Origin: Phyllostachys edulis
Taxonomy: Eukaryota > Streptophyta > Magnoliopsida > Poales > Poaceae
Length of the DNA: 64,000 bases
Assembly (NCBI GenBank): GCA_036346405.1
Contig: CM070563.1
Span: 18,085,022-18,149,021, forward strand
Direction of reading: 5' to 3'
Of the stretch, positions 45,832 through 57,648 are shown in pieces (the stretch's first letter is position 1; each line of letters opens with the position of its first letter). The notes under the pieces are model-generated. The model saw only the letters and a list, made by a program, of their open reading frames with translations. It searched no databases and was not told the DNA's origin. The position numbers and the translations under genes are program-made.

Positions 45832-46979
45832 TTAGGCTCCCTGGTACCTCAAAGTGGCATGATGCAGCTGCTGTGTAATGAAGCAAAGCAAAGCGATGAT
45901 GCCAAGGATGCCCACCAGTATCCATGGGTTTGGGCAGTTGGCGTGTCGGCGTAGCGACGACAGCAGCCTCCATTTGCCGCTGCGGTAGTGCTCCTCCAAT
46001 GCTTGGCACACCGGCCTGAGATAGTTGTACCTGTCGTCGTTGGCGTCAAAGATGATCCCATCGCACAGCTTCCTGAACCCCTCCGCGACGTCTCCGTCGC
46101 TGCCCAGGGTGTGCACGATGATCCCTTTCTCCGAGAGGAGTGCGACGTCCTCGGCAGTGCCCGCGACCTGCGACATGAAGGCGCAGTACGCCGTTATGTA
46201 GAGCCCGACGTGCGGGCTCCCCTGCTCAAGCAGGATTAGGTTCGCCATAAGCCTCAACGTGCCGCCGTCGATCTCCAGCGGCGGGATCTCCAGCACGCCA
46301 CTCCGGAACCTCACGTCCAGGATGCTGCGCGCCGTCTTGCCGAGTTCCCGCTTCCTGAACCGCACCATGAACTCGCGGTACTGCGTCGCCCTGCGCAGCC
46401 GGCCCACGGTTGCACTTGCCCTGGAGCGCAGCTCAGCGCTCGAAGTCGAGCGCTGCTGGATTGGTATCAGACTATCAGGTGCATGTGGCACAGGTGAAGC
46501 AGATGGTGAACGTCACCGGCGGGTGGCGCTGGCGCCTCGCCCATGGGCACCTTCACGTACACGGTCAGCACTTGCCGGACATACGCCACCATGCTGTCGA
46601 CCGCACGGCGCTCCGCGGAGGGATGGTCCTCGATGAGAAGCTCATATATCTTCTGGATCACGAGGAACGGGATCTGGTTCTCGAGGAGGAAGAGATCCCG
46701 TGCGATGTAGAAATGGTTCCAGCTGTCAATGCCGTTGGCCTCCGTTATCTGGTTCTCTTCGTCGCTCTCTTGCGGGCAAGTGGAATGTGACCATTCCGGG
46801 TCTCCATTTGCAGGAGGCAACTGCTTAATCCCCCCTGTTCCATGGAGGGAGACGAGTATGAAGCAGCCATCGAGAAGCAGCATCTGCGCCATCTCCTCAT
46901 TGTCCATGTCGATCTCTTCAGCGTAGTATCCCCTTGCCTTTTTCACGAGGCTTCTCATCTCTTTAAGGTAGTCACCGTG

Positions 46980-47350
46980 CACTACCGGAGACGGCTTCTT
47001 TGCGGTGTCCCATACTTTGCGAGTGCTTTTTATCGGGCACTCGCAAAGAGCTAAACTTTGCCGAGTGCGGATAGAAAGAACTTCGGCAAACATCGCACTT
47101 TCGGCAAAGAGATGGTTTGCGAGTGCGAGCACTCGACAAAAATTACACTCGGCAAAGATGGTTTGCGAGTGTCGAACACTCGACAAACCGAGAACACTTT
47201 CGGCGAGGCACCACCGTTAACGGCGGCGACCGCCGTTAACCCTTTACAGAGTGTCTTCTCGACACTCGGCAAAGAGCTCCTTTGCCGAGTGTCTTCTCTG
47301 ACACTTTCGGCAAAGGCTCCTTTGCGAATGTCATTTTGGACACTCGGCAA
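46980..47350. repeat. Left subterminal repeats of CACTA-2
   Basis: About a dozen copies of 'ttgccgagtg' and its complement 'cactcggcaaa' in alternating orientation, interrupted by a GC-rich spacer (47205-47245). Some units are altered (ttgcgagtg, ctttcggcaaa). Confidence 0.9.
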
Positions 47351-47880
47351 ACCATATTTTTTTCCACTTTTGACCTCCAAACTTTTCTGCAATCCTCATA
47401 CAATACAGGTACTCCATGTTCCAATGTGGCACATTTGACTCGGACTTTTTGCTATATTTCTTTAATTTATTTCAATTAATTGAATTTTCTTGGATAATTC
47501 AAATTATAAGCTGCTAGTCATTGAATAATGAAAAAAATGAATGGAAAAATGATATTCCATGAATATCATTTTTCCATTCATTTTTTTTCATTATTCAATG
47601 ACTAGCAGCTTATAATTTGAATTATCCAAGAAAATTCAATTAATTGAAATAAATTAAAGAAATATAGAACAAGTCCGAGAAATGTGCCACATTGGAACAT
47701 GGAGTACTGTGTATTGTATGAGGACCGCAGAAAAGTTTGGAGGTCAAAAGTGGAAAAATGGTTTGCCGAGTGTCAAAAAAATGACATTCTAAGTAGAGTT
47801 TTTGCCGAGTGTCCTGAGAAGACACTCGGCAGGAGTTTTTGCCGAAAGTGTCATGAGAAGACACTTTCGCAAAAATTTTA
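47240..47880. repeat. Long inverted repeat (arms about 310 bp) in CACTA-2
   Basis: The sequence folds back at 47558-47560 (gatattc-cat-gaatatc). The inner 105 bp of the arms are almost identical; the outer part pairs with small indels through gacctccaaacttttctgc (47370-47390) and cttttgacctccaaac-complement (47730-47755) out to the gccgagtg repeats on both sides. Confidence 0.93.
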
Positions 47881-47929
47881 AATTTTTAAAAAAACCCTCT
47901 TTGCCGAAAAGCGGACGGGGCACTCGCAA

Positions 47930-48440
47930 GAGATTGACCCCTGCAGCCACCAAACACGCCTGCACACGCACACAAACCTGCGCGCACCACAACGCATTGC
48001 CACAGCCGCCAAGCACTTCCGCACGCGCTTCCGCCACACAAGGCTGCCACAACTGCCGCGCCAGCGCCGCCGCACACACACCTCAAGGCTGCTTGCTCAG
48101 CGCCCGCCGCGCATGCTCGCCACACGCCTCCGCCGCCCGCAAGCAGCCGGCCTCACGCTCGGCCTCCTCACCGGGTTGCCCTCCCTGTCCCCGGCCGCCG
48201 GCCTCTCGATCCCTAGCCGCCTCTCCCGCGCTCTGCCCGGCCGCACCCGCTCCCGTCCCGGCACAGCCTCCTGTCCTCGGCCACCTACCTCTGCCCCTGC
48301 CGGCCAGCCATTACCTCCAGTCCCCCGCCGCTCGTCTCCGTCCCGGCTTCCTCCACCGCGGCACAGGCGCCCTCCGACCCGCCGCGCTCCTCCCGGCCAC
48401 AGCCTCCTCGCCCCTCCGCCGCCTCCCAAGGTACCTTAGA
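47930..48440 (+). other. GC-rich leader or first exon of CACTA-2
   Basis: Pro/Ala/Arg-rich frames on both strands (for example 47802-48536 plus, 48097-48429 minus). A splice-donor-like 'caaggtacc' ends it at 48427. It probably is transcribed leader for the transposon genes. I see no domain. Confidence 0.4.
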
Positions 48441-50300
48441 ACAAATAACTTGCAAAGAAAATGTCTAAAGCATTGCTATCGGATCTCTATGATCTCTCAC
48501 ATTCTCAAACAGATCATTGTGGGGTTTCTTCGCTAGCACATGGAACCGCTAGGTATCTTCTAGGTTTTTGTGTTTCATTAGGTCCTTTCTTTATTACTAG
48601 ATCTTTATGTGAAAGAATGCGTGTGTGTTGCCATTACATTAGTAACCTAACTTTATGTTGCCATTGCATTAGTAACTTAATTATCCATTAAGATGGGTTT
48701 TGATGTAGGTCGATAGAATCTGAAGCATAGATAGAACTGTTGTTTCTTTCGCTACTCATGGTGTTTCTATTCTCAATTTAGTGATGGTTTTGTTCTATAG
48801 TTACTTTATTTTTGGACATCATTTAAGAGGCCTCGAGTTCAGATTACGCATTTCTTCTTCGCCACCATCGCTTCGTGCCTCTGCGTCGCAGTAGAGGTTT
48901 CTTTGGGTTGTCGCCGAGTGATGCTATTTTGCTTACACTTGGTGGTGATGCTATTTCGCTTTGTACCAGAACACCCCGCTTTCTTCGACTGCAAGCGCTC
49001 CTCTTCGCTTTGATCGCTTTACTTGTTTGTTCGGCCACTCAATCGCATCGACGATAACGATGATTTTGCGGTCTTTATCGTCCAAATCGATCTTTGCTTG
49101 TGTGTTGGTCCTCTGCTGTGCTATCGCTCTTTAGTACTTATTGTTGATGTATGTGATGTTCTATGCGAACAACATAGCGTAAAGGTTGTAGCCTCTTTTT
49201 CTTTAGGCGGAGGCAATATCTAGATTCAATGGTTTCCGTATGGATGGTTCTATGTTGTTGTGCTTTGCAGTGATAGAAACCCCACAATGAAGTGTACATG
49301 AAAGAATAATGCAAAACTATGCATTTGGGAAGCTATGCAGTGTATGCTTACATGAAAGAACTATGCAGTGTGCCAGTGTATGCTTACATGAAACTCAAGC
49401 AAAGCTATCCAGTGTATGCTTACATGAAAGAATAATGCAAAACTTTTCCAGAATGATGCACTATTGATGTGAATTGAAATGAACTTGATGTGTGCATTGT
49501 TGTTTATGCGGGATGGGTACCCGCGGGCGATGTTGGTCCGTATGGATGGTTCTAGTCGTAGGAGTGGTTGTGACATTGTTACATATATGTGGTTGGATAT
49601 AATCTTGTGCATGTCGGCCATCGTGCCGTTCATATATATGTGCATGTCGGCCATCGTGCCGTTGGTTTTCTTGCAGGTTTTGGAAACCTCACCGCAGTGG
49701 GAGGTGTCACCAAATTTTGTATTGACAGCTTTATGTTTTTTTTTTGCAGAGAAGAGCGACGGAGCGGGCCGAGTACTCTCGGCGACCCCGATCGCCTTCC
49801 TCGCCATTGGTCCGCTTCACACCGCGTCCGCCTTGCCATTGCACCGACCACATACGGCCCTACTTAGCTTTGACTCCACCGCCACCCTAGGTATAACCCC
49901 TCTTCCGTATCATGGTCGAGATCACAGAACCCGATTAGGCGTCTCCTGCTCGAAGAGATACAGATTGGAAATATACTGATATTTCCATATCTAAAACCGT
50001 GTTCTGCTTCAATTGTCCACGTTTTTGGACAGCAGCGGATGCGTAGGTGGTTAGTTTCCATGATTCTGCTCCGATCCGAGAGCGAGTTTGGCATCATCTC
50101 CCGTTGTTCTCCGGATACACACTCTCCTGGCAGACGTGTATTTGGAGAACACGGGAGGTGCCGCCAAATTTCGTCTCGAATAGGAGTAGAGCATGGAAAC
50201 TAACCTCATCTACGGATCTCGCAGGATTAGGACCTATCCTCACCTATTAGATAGTAGGAACGCGTGTAGATGCAATTGATGTTTATATTACTCGCCGCTA
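48440..50300. other. CACTA-2 non-coding interior
   Basis: AT-rich intron-like sequence and a second GC-richer patch at 49740-49960. A 69-bp block with 'gaaagaataatgcaaaact' occurs at 49299 and 49425. The frame 49479-49979 has no recognisable domain. Nothing else supported. Confidence 0.45.
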
Positions 50301-50309
50301 TATATGTTA

Positions 50310-52130
50310 GAGGATGGAGGACCGTGAGTGGATGTACACCCCACGCAAGTCGGTCAGTCACCAATGAATGGATCGACAAGACCGATGCTTTCTTGGAACG
50401 GGCATTTGGCGTGGTACGCTAAAGGAGCGAGTAAAATTTGTTGTCCTCGCAAAGAAATGTGCAAACAGAAAAGACAAACGAAGAAGGTCATGGGGAACAT
50501 CTTTGGAAGAATGGATTTACTGGCAGACTATACCCGTGGGTCTACCATGGTGAAGCCGATCGATGAGAGAGGAGGTGGTGAGACCACGCGTCGAGGATTA
50601 TGATGTCGATGCCGGGTAGCGTATATGTTAAATGACTATCACGAGGCACGCTTTCTCAAGGACGACGGGAGGAGGAGCGAGAGGCAACCGCAAAGGCATT
50701 CTACGACATGTTTGCCGCGCACGTAAACCCCTTCACGGCCGCACAAAGGTTTCTCAACTGGATGCCATTGGACGATAATGGCGTTAAAGTCCCAAAGATA
50801 GCTCGAGTCGAGACACCTTCGATGGTATGTTGATGATTATTGGCGCACCGCTTCGGAGGGTCACCTTCGCCAAAGAGCATGCACGAAGTCACGTAAACTC
50901 CCTAGCGCATATAATCCACCCCTCGTACAATGTCAAGCGAAAATGAATCGAACCTCACTTTTTCCGAGGGCAACTCGGAAGCGCAAGTGCATCGACCCCA
51001 AGACCTTGAATCATGAAGAGTGGCGCCATATCATGCTATACGTGTTGACCAACCTTGACGAAGTGGCACCGTATATGCGAGAAGTTCTCAACGAACTTGT
51101 TAAATCGCCACTATTCTCGCATCCAACCCCTTGTTTCTCGTTGGTGCAGGAATTTCTTCATGAATTCGGCCAATCAAGGGATCCTACCCCACGCCAGTAG
51201 ATACCCTTCTTAGACAGGTGCGGAAATGGAATGCCCGATTTCATTTCTTGGTTCAAACGGAAGGTACCGTCAATTTAGCTCGTGCTTAGTTTGACATTCC
51301 AAGTTACTCGTGACGCGTGAATAATATAACGATGTATCCCGCTTGAGCTTGCGGGGCGAGGGATGCGCTATGTGTGCCGAAGTTGAGATAGGTTGCCGAT
51401 GGCTTTGCCTATAGGGTCGTCATTTTCGTTATGACGTGAATGGATATCGCCAAGCACAACAAGCTACGAGCAAAGTCGCCCAATCAAGAACCACAAGTTC
51501 GGAGTTTTTACGCCCGGCTGATGAGGTCGAGTATTATGGAAGAATTGAAGAAATATACAAACTCAAGTTTCATGGTTCCAAACCTTTAATCCCGCCATAT
51601 TCAAATGCCATTGGTTTGATCCTCAAGTAACGAGACGGACATATTCTAATCTTGGGCTAGTCGAAATTGACAGATTCCGTCTTTACCAGAGACGATGTCT
51701 ATATTAGGCCCAACAGGCCACGCAAGTTTATTATCTCCCATATGCGTGTCAAACCATAAGGCATCTTAAGGGTTGGGATATTGTGCATGGTATCGCCACA
51801 CGGTAAAGTGCCTGTCCCCAAACGATAAAGATTACAACTTAGACCCAAACACATATGACGGAGAGTTCTTTCAAGAAGAGGGACTAGAAGGAGGTTTGAG
51901 ATAGACTTAACCGAAGCGATCGGAATGGAAGTAGACAATGAAACGGTTATTGAAGAGGATGCCGAGATGAGGTGCAAAATGTGAAGGACTTACAAATGCT
52001 TGAGCGATTACATTTAGACAATGACAATGGCAACATTGCTCATTCGGATAGTGTTGATTATTTTGACATGATTGATAGTGATGATGAGACTTATGATCCA
52101 AATAATCCCGATCATGAAGATTATTTCTAA
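50310..52130 (+). pseudogene. TNP2 transposase relic lacking the catalytic core
   Basis: It begins MEDREWMYTPRK and MDRQDRCFLG (in shifted frames), then HLWKNGF and YPWVYHGEAD, the transposase-associated domain (about 50315-50570). Then comes AKAFYDMFAAHVNPFTAAQR and a short TNP2 N-terminal stretch to about 50830. It passes directly into RKRKCIDPKTLNHEEWRHIM, YVLTNLDEVAPYMREVLNE (50943-51200, end of DUF4218) and EVEYYGRIEEIYKLKFHGSK (51436-51630, DUF4216), ending DSDDETYDPNNPDHEDYF before the stop at 52128-52130. The TNP2 core motifs (YNLPPW, GPK.PGNDIDV, RNR.RPEG) are missing, so an internal deletion removed the nuclease. Stops and frameshifts also occur. Confidence 0.82.
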
Positions 52131-52252
52131 TACATGTAATACTATGTTATTTTGTAATTACGCTTTTGTTTATTTTGCATCTCTTTCTAAGTACTTCTTG
52201 TTTATCTGTGCTTATTGGTTTACTCTTTTTAATTGCAGGTGATTGAACAAAG

Positions 52253-54359
52253 ATGGTGGGCGGTGGGATGAGGAAGCTAACGTCCTTGTACCGAAGGACA
52301 AGGACCGCTGAACCGGGGGAGAGTAGGAGGAGGAGCAACTGCAGAGGAGTCGCCGCCGCCCCGTCAAAGCGTGAGGAGGAGGAGGAGGAGCAGGTGCCCC
52401 AGGAGGACGCCGAGGAGGCGCAGGAGGACGCACAGGAGGACGACGAGGAGGCGCAGGAGGACGCGAGGAGGAGCGAGGAGGCGACAGCAGGGGGTTCCGC
52501 TTCCTCTAGTTCGCCGAGCGTCTACTTGCGAGGTCCCGCGAGCCTCCCTCAGCGACCGATACCTCGTGAGAGACGCCCGCTGATTCGACCCGAGGGGGAA
52601 AAGTAAGTAACTTTAGATGTTATCACTACTTTATATGATATGTTGAAAATCAAAATAGAAATTAATAATTTTTCTTAATCACTTGGGCAGGAACTGGACG
52701 ATTGTGGCGAGTGGAGGTGCTCACACACGCCAAGTCAATGGCATCCTCGGTCTTACATGCAAGGAGCACTTCCTCGCCTCGGTTGAGTACGCCGGAGTGA
52801 CGGGGCGGCCTACTCGCTTGACCACTCGCCGCGCCCGATGCTCTGATCGGCCCAAGGTATTCAACAACAAGGCGGAGCGGGTGAAGCAAGAGCTGTGGGT
52901 AAGTCTTCCTCGCACTACATTGCTCAATACATCGTATTCATTGGACATTCTTGAAATAATGAATGGATACATCGTGTTTGTATGCAGGATTTCTTTAGAT
53001 GCCAGGACGGACATGAGGCCAGGGCGGATGCGGTGGCTACCAAATGCTGCAAAAAACTCGTCGGGGACATGCATTACGAGGCGCGCATCCAGGCCGTCGT
53101 AACTTACCACGGGACCGTCCTTGGAACGAAGGTCACCAAAAGGGACGCAAGAACCATGACGCTGACCCGGGACCAGTACCTGCAGGTAAATACAGAACAT
53201 TAATACTGATTCCTTTTGAGATTAAGTAGGCTTAATTTCATCTTCTGATATGTCATGTACTTGATGGCCTGTAGATGATTCCTTATTGGTGCGCCGCGCA
53301 TCCCCTCTTTGGGAATGATGGTGCACAAGTGGTGCTCACGCGAGTGGGAGGAGACGCTTTACAACTTGTGCCGAGCGGCGTTGATGATGCCAGTGTAGCA
53401 CACCATCAAGGTAGCCGCAACCTCGCCGGATACGCAGAAACATGGGTACGCGAATTCATTTATTTATTCTAACGCTCAATTTCGCATGATTTCTAATCAT
53501 CTTCTTCGTTTTTCTCAGCATCGCGCCACATGGTGGCCAGCCTTGCTCCATCTTCAAGGCATTTGCTATGGCCCACAAGGGCAAGGCGACGTCCGACGTC
53601 GACTACAACCCGGAGGACGGGCCCGAGCGTCTGAAGAATGCGACCGTCCACAACCGCCTTAGTGAGTACACATCGATGGCAAGGGAGGTCCATGGGCCAG
53701 AGTACGATCCGAGCACCGAGGACCTTGATGGAGAAGTCGTCATGAGGGTGGGAGGAGGCAAGAAGCATGGGCGATACTGGATTGGCGACGGCGCAATCGA
53801 CTCGGCCGCTACTCCCAGTCTCTCCCAGATTCGAGCAAGCAGCACGAGCACGAGCCCGGCCATACGACCTCGGCAGGACACTTCACACCACCGGGTGGAG
53901 GCACTCGAGGTTATTCCTGGTTTATTCGTCGTTCATTGGTTTTTTCATACCTTTCCTTTGCATTATTGTAACATTGGGGTGAATATATTGTAGGCCCAGC
54001 TGGAACAAGAGAGGAGGATACGGGAGCAGATGCAGGCGAAGATGGAGAAAATGGAGAGGGTGGAGGCCGAGCGGGAGGCCGAGCAGCGGAGGATGGCGGA
54101 GATTCTTCAGTACATGCAAAGTCTTGGCGCCGCTACGGGTGTAGCTCCGCCACCTTCGCTATTCGCTCCACCTCCACCTCCTCACTATTCTACTCCTGTG
54201 AGTATAAATGTTTTAGTTTGTATGTTCATGCTTACGGTCAAACCTAGTGGAGTATGAAAGTTTTATTCATGTATGGTATATATTTATCTTGTCTCACACA
54301 TGCAATCTCTTCTCCTTTGTGCAGAATCAATCGGCGGATCGAACGATCCTCATGCTTGA
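52253..54359 (+). CDS. CACTA-2 second gene (transposase_24/Ptta-En-Spm type), near intact
   Basis: Exons can be followed in open frames: 52253-52600 (acidic, EEEEEEQVPQEDAEEAQED), 52690-52900 (NWTIVASGGAHTRQVNGILG, RVKQELW), 52986-53186 (DFFRCQDGHEARADAVATKC, AVVTYHGTVLGTKVTKRDA), 53274-53445 (MIPYWCAAHPLF), 53519-53905 (KHGRYWIGDGAIDSAATPSL), 53995-54200 (coiled coil EQERRIREQMQAKMEKMERV and AEILQYMQSLGA) and a last exon ending SNDPHA before TGA at 54357-54359. Intron borders with GT and AG are visible (for example 52901 gtaagtc, 54321 gcag). This protein is the accessory factor of CACTA elements. A short frameshift near 53540-53570 may break it. Confidence 0.68.
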
Positions 54360-54649
54360 TGAATCCTTCACCAAATCAGTCTCATTGGCCATCTTGGTGA
54401 TACTACTTGTGGTTGTTAATGGTACTTCTATTTGCAATTATGGTTGTAGATGATGGAGCACTTGGATTACTTGTGAAGTTATTTGTGATATATTGTGAGA
54501 CATGTGACGCTTTGTGATATATATGTGGTGTTCGTGATATATATGTCTTTTGATGATATATATGTGATGTTGATGATGTTTGTTATATATATATCTTCTG
54601 TTTGTTTGGATGGGATGTAAAAAACAAATAAAAAATGTTGTTTTCAGTC

Positions 54650-55142
54650 ACTTTGTCGAGTGCAATGGCCATGACACTCGGCAAAGTGACCATTGCTTTG
54701 CCGAGTGCAAAGGCCATTGCACTCGGCAAACATCACAGATTTGCCGAGTGCCACGGGCCAGATACTCGGCAAAGATGGCCTGTTTGCCGAGTGTCCTCCC
54801 GGTTGCACTCGGCACAGACGCCACCTTTGCCGAGTGTTTGATTCAATGGCACTCGGCAAAGCGGAGACCTTTGCCGAGTGCTTGACCTTGACACTCGGCA
54901 AAGACGTCGTCACGGTGGCGCTCGCCGTCACGGCGACTTTTTTTTGCTGAGTGTTAGATTAGCACTCGGCAAAGCCTTTGCCGAGTGCCCGATAAAGTGC
55001 ACTCGGCAAAGGGGTCTTTGCCGATAAACTGTTTACCGAGCGCCTTTTGCCGAGTGTAGCACTCGGCAAAACCTTTGCCGAGTGTATATTGGCCTGTGCC
55101 GAGTGCCTGAGGCACTCGGCAAAGAAGCTGTCTCCGGTTGTG
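54650..55142. repeat. Right subterminal repeats of CACTA-2
   Basis: Some twenty copies of 'ttgccgagtg' or its complement 'cactcggcaaa' in pairs about 40 bp apart. Better conserved than on the left side. The open frames that run through (54580-55367) are artefacts of the repeat. Confidence 0.93.
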
Positions 55143-55425
55143 GTGCTTCCTTCCACTCATCAGGAGGACTTCGTTGAGGCACTGCTCTTTGAGTTTCTGA
55201 GCCTTCTGCAGGGCTGCCACACCGGAGCCGGCATGGTAAGGGCCGATGGCAAATGCCACTGGCTCGTACTGTTTTTGGTTGGTGCTCCGGATGTGGTCGG
55301 GAGCTTTGTAGATGTAGCATGGTTGTTGGTCGCGAGGAAGCTTGTGCACTGTCGACATGGAGAACACAGAATCAGTACTGCTAGTGTGTGTGGTTTCTAT
55401 TTTCTTTTCTTTGGAATTATCTCCC

Positions 55426-55726
55426 TGTTGTGATTTTAATCTTGTACAAGATTAGGAAAGATTGTAGAAGTAGTAGAGTTTGTATCGTATAAAGTCTTAG
55501 AAGCAGAGTCCAGCAAGGATGTCCTAGTCCGAGTACCGGACGTATAACTCAGCCTTTAAAAGGCTATGAAGTCATGTAACAAAGTCAATTTGAGAAGCAA
55601 TAAGAAAAGAAAAAAAAGGAGCATGCTCCCAAAACAAATCGTCTTGTGCTCTCGCTAGTTTCGCTTCGGCTCGGTGTTTGTGTGCGCTGCCTTGCGTCGT
55701 GTGCAGGGGACCAGCAGGGTTTCACA
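55426..55726 (+). repeat. copia LTR, 301 bp, upstream of the DUF247 start
   Basis: Starts TGTTGTGATTTTAATCTTG and ends CAGCAGGGTTTCACA, followed by ggtggtat, the first bases expected of a tRNA-iMet primer site, after which the match stops. It contains a promoter-like 'cagcctttaaaaggc' (55550). No flanking duplication can be seen, so it is a truncated copy rather than a clean solo LTR. It lies about 70 bp upstream of the DUF247 ATG, in opposite orientation. Confidence 0.7.
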
Positions 55727-55815
55727 GGTGGTATGTAAGTGATCTTCCTATACTTTTGTGAAAGAGGCTGGCAGTGTGCCCTGTGTCCCTCTATTAGAAA
55801 AAGGTTACGAATATT

Positions 55816-55984
55816 GAAGCAAAATAGTTAATATTAGGTGATGGTAAATATGTACCAACCTATAGAAAATAAATCAAATTAAATATTAGATGTGGATATA
55901 GACTTGAGTGTTAGGTAGGTTCAAATTGATTTATCTTTTAGATTATACATATTTGCCGCCATCTAATATCAGCTACTTTGCTTT
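55816..55984. mobile_element. MITE-like element, 169 bp with long inverted repeats
   Basis: The arm 'gaagcaaaatagttaatattaggtgatgg' (55816) pairs with 'ccgccatctaatatcagctactttgcttt' (55957-55984), about 38 bp with few mismatches. The target duplication is not clear, so the superfamily is not assigned. Confidence 0.7.
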
Positions 55985-57640
55985 AATCACGGCAGGGCAG
56001 AACAATTTGAGCTTGGCTATGGTGCGCACATGCCCGCCGAGGGCTCGTTCCAAATCCGCAACATGGCCTGTTTGGTACTGAAGGTCGGTCTCAAGCCCAA
56101 GTAGAAATCTGGATGAAATAAATTGAAGATGCTTGGACTGGAGTTAGTGGACCAAACCCATTGGATTAATGACAGTCCAATCTAAGCCGAGATTGAAGCT
56201 TTGTTTCCCCCTAAGCTCTACGCTCCATCAGGTTAAGGGGACACGTTCCATTCATGCAAGGTGCGAAGTTACAGCCGAGATTGAAACTTGGATTGGCCTA
56301 AAACCCGTGTACTTGATCATTTTGTTTACTTAGGTGGCAAGCCTTCTTCTAAAAAAAAGTAACTTAGATGACAAGCCTGGATAATTTTTGCAAAATTAGA
56401 AGGATTAACATTGCTTTGGGTATGTTTTTTATAATGTAAAAACAATTATGTACGATATGCTTATATCTGTTTTGACTAATTCAAGTTTTTTTGGATTGAT
56501 ATGTATTGTTTAACTAGAGATGTCATACTACATTTGACATGTAAGACGGATTGAATTGATTTAAAATGCAGGAAGTACATTTTTTCTAAAACTTGTTCTT
56601 ACCATGACATACACACATGTCAAGTAATAATTGAGTAGAACATGAAGTGATAGCCGTAAGTTCAATAATCATGTCCCCCCCGGGAGGTGCTGTGTAGCGC
56701 AGGACTCGCTGTTGCAGAGCCTGGAAGGTTTAGGTGTGCTCTTGTTTGCCCCCAAGGACAAGCAATAAGCTCGATCGATATGCTAGGTACGTTTCCTAAC
56801 GGGTTATGTATAAGTTGCTTGACTTTTTGAAGAAAAAATCAGTCACATTTTACAGCCATTGGAGTAAGATCCAATGGATCTGTGCCTATCACCCCACCAT
56901 GCACGAAAAAACTCCTCGCCCCTACCCCTAATCCTCGCCTCCACCACCCCATGTGGCCACCGCGCATTGCTGTCCCGCCACCTCGCTGGATTAGTGTTGT
57001 CTGCCTCCTCCTCTGTGCCGCCACCGCTTTCGTCATCGCCACCTCTCATTGTTGTTTCCATCGAACGGCTCACCACTATGGCACTATTAGATCCACCACC
57101 ACCTCCTGCCCTAAAACTTGACTTGACACCTTGCGCTCATCGCCCTACCACCTCCACCCATCCTAATTTTATAGTTAGGCTTTGTTTAATCCAAAACTTT
57201 AATTTGGTGAACCCTAAACTTAACCCACCGCTGTCAAAGAAGAAGTAATAGCAACCGACACCACCAGAGAGGAGAGGAGGATGTTGCCCGCAGCTAGAGC
57301 ATGAATCACGATGGGATTCAAAAGGTGAAAAATATAACTTATTTTCAGGAAAAAAAATGGGCAACTTAATTATTAATAGCAAATTCGTCTTCCCTAATGC
57401 AATTATATTTTGTTCTTTGTAGTAGCTGATGACCATCTTATCAGAGTCTTGTACAGCCTCAGACACTGCGTGGCACAGGTTAGGCTGAAGTTAGGCCTGG
57501 GTTAGCGTAGCCACTTAATGTTGGGCTTGTGTCAGGTTTGGGATAGGCTAGATCATGCAGGCCTTGGGTTGGGCAAAATTAAGCTTAATCTAGACTGGGC
57601 TTAGATCGTCTCAGAAGAAAAAAAAATACTGGACTTAGAT
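55985..57640. other. Intergenic, no gene supported
   Basis: Includes an open frame at 56874-57248 (plus) rich in Pro, Ser and Leu without a domain, and degenerate 'ttgggct' repeats at 57480-57600. 56060-56340 looks repeat-derived (ggcctgtttggtac) but I cannot find its partner end. Confidence 0.4.
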
Positions 57641-57648
57641 AAAGGTGT

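Larger units (their letters stand above)
46980..55142 (+). mobile_element. CACTA (En/Spm) transposon, 8.2 kb, inserted in DUF247
   Basis: Ends CACTACCGGAGACGGCTTCT (46980) and, inverted, CACAACCGGAGACAGCTTCT (55142), two mismatches in the first 24 bases. Perfect 3-bp duplication GTG at 46977-46979 and 55143-55145. Subterminal repeats are of the 'tttgccgagtg/cactcggcaaa' type. It carries a TNP2 relic (50310-52130) and a second gene (52253-54359), both on the plus strand. A large inverted repeat occupies 47240-47880. The element family differs from CACTA-1. Confidence 0.94.
45832..55358 (-). pseudogene. DUF247 protein gene, split by a CACTA transposon
   Basis: Coding parts are 55358-55143 and 46979-45832. 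The first part reads MSTVHKLPRDQQPCYIYKAP and YEPVAFAIGPYHAG; the second GDYLKEMRSLVKKARGYY, MAQMLLLDGCFILV, ARDLFLLENQIPFLVIQKIY, then LMANLILLEQG and, at the C-terminus, the membrane segment WILVGILGIIALLCFITQQ. These are the signature blocks of DUF247, a plant-specific membrane-anchored family. Precise removal of the transposon and one TSD restores the frame at the junction. One further frameshift, an apparent 1-base deletion near 46475, separates the halves of the second part. The gene has no introns here and would be about 455 residues. Not functional as read. Confidence 0.9.

Noticed and set aside
48097..48439. Overlapping Gly/Arg- and Pro-rich frames on opposite strands
   Set aside because: Both strands are open because of GC composition; they lie in the leader of CACTA-2 and show no domain.
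54580..55367. Several open frames with repeated 'LCRV/ECLPSA'-type peptides
   Set aside because: They are translations of the gccgagtg subterminal repeats of CACTA-2; only the part right of 55142 (DUF247) is real.
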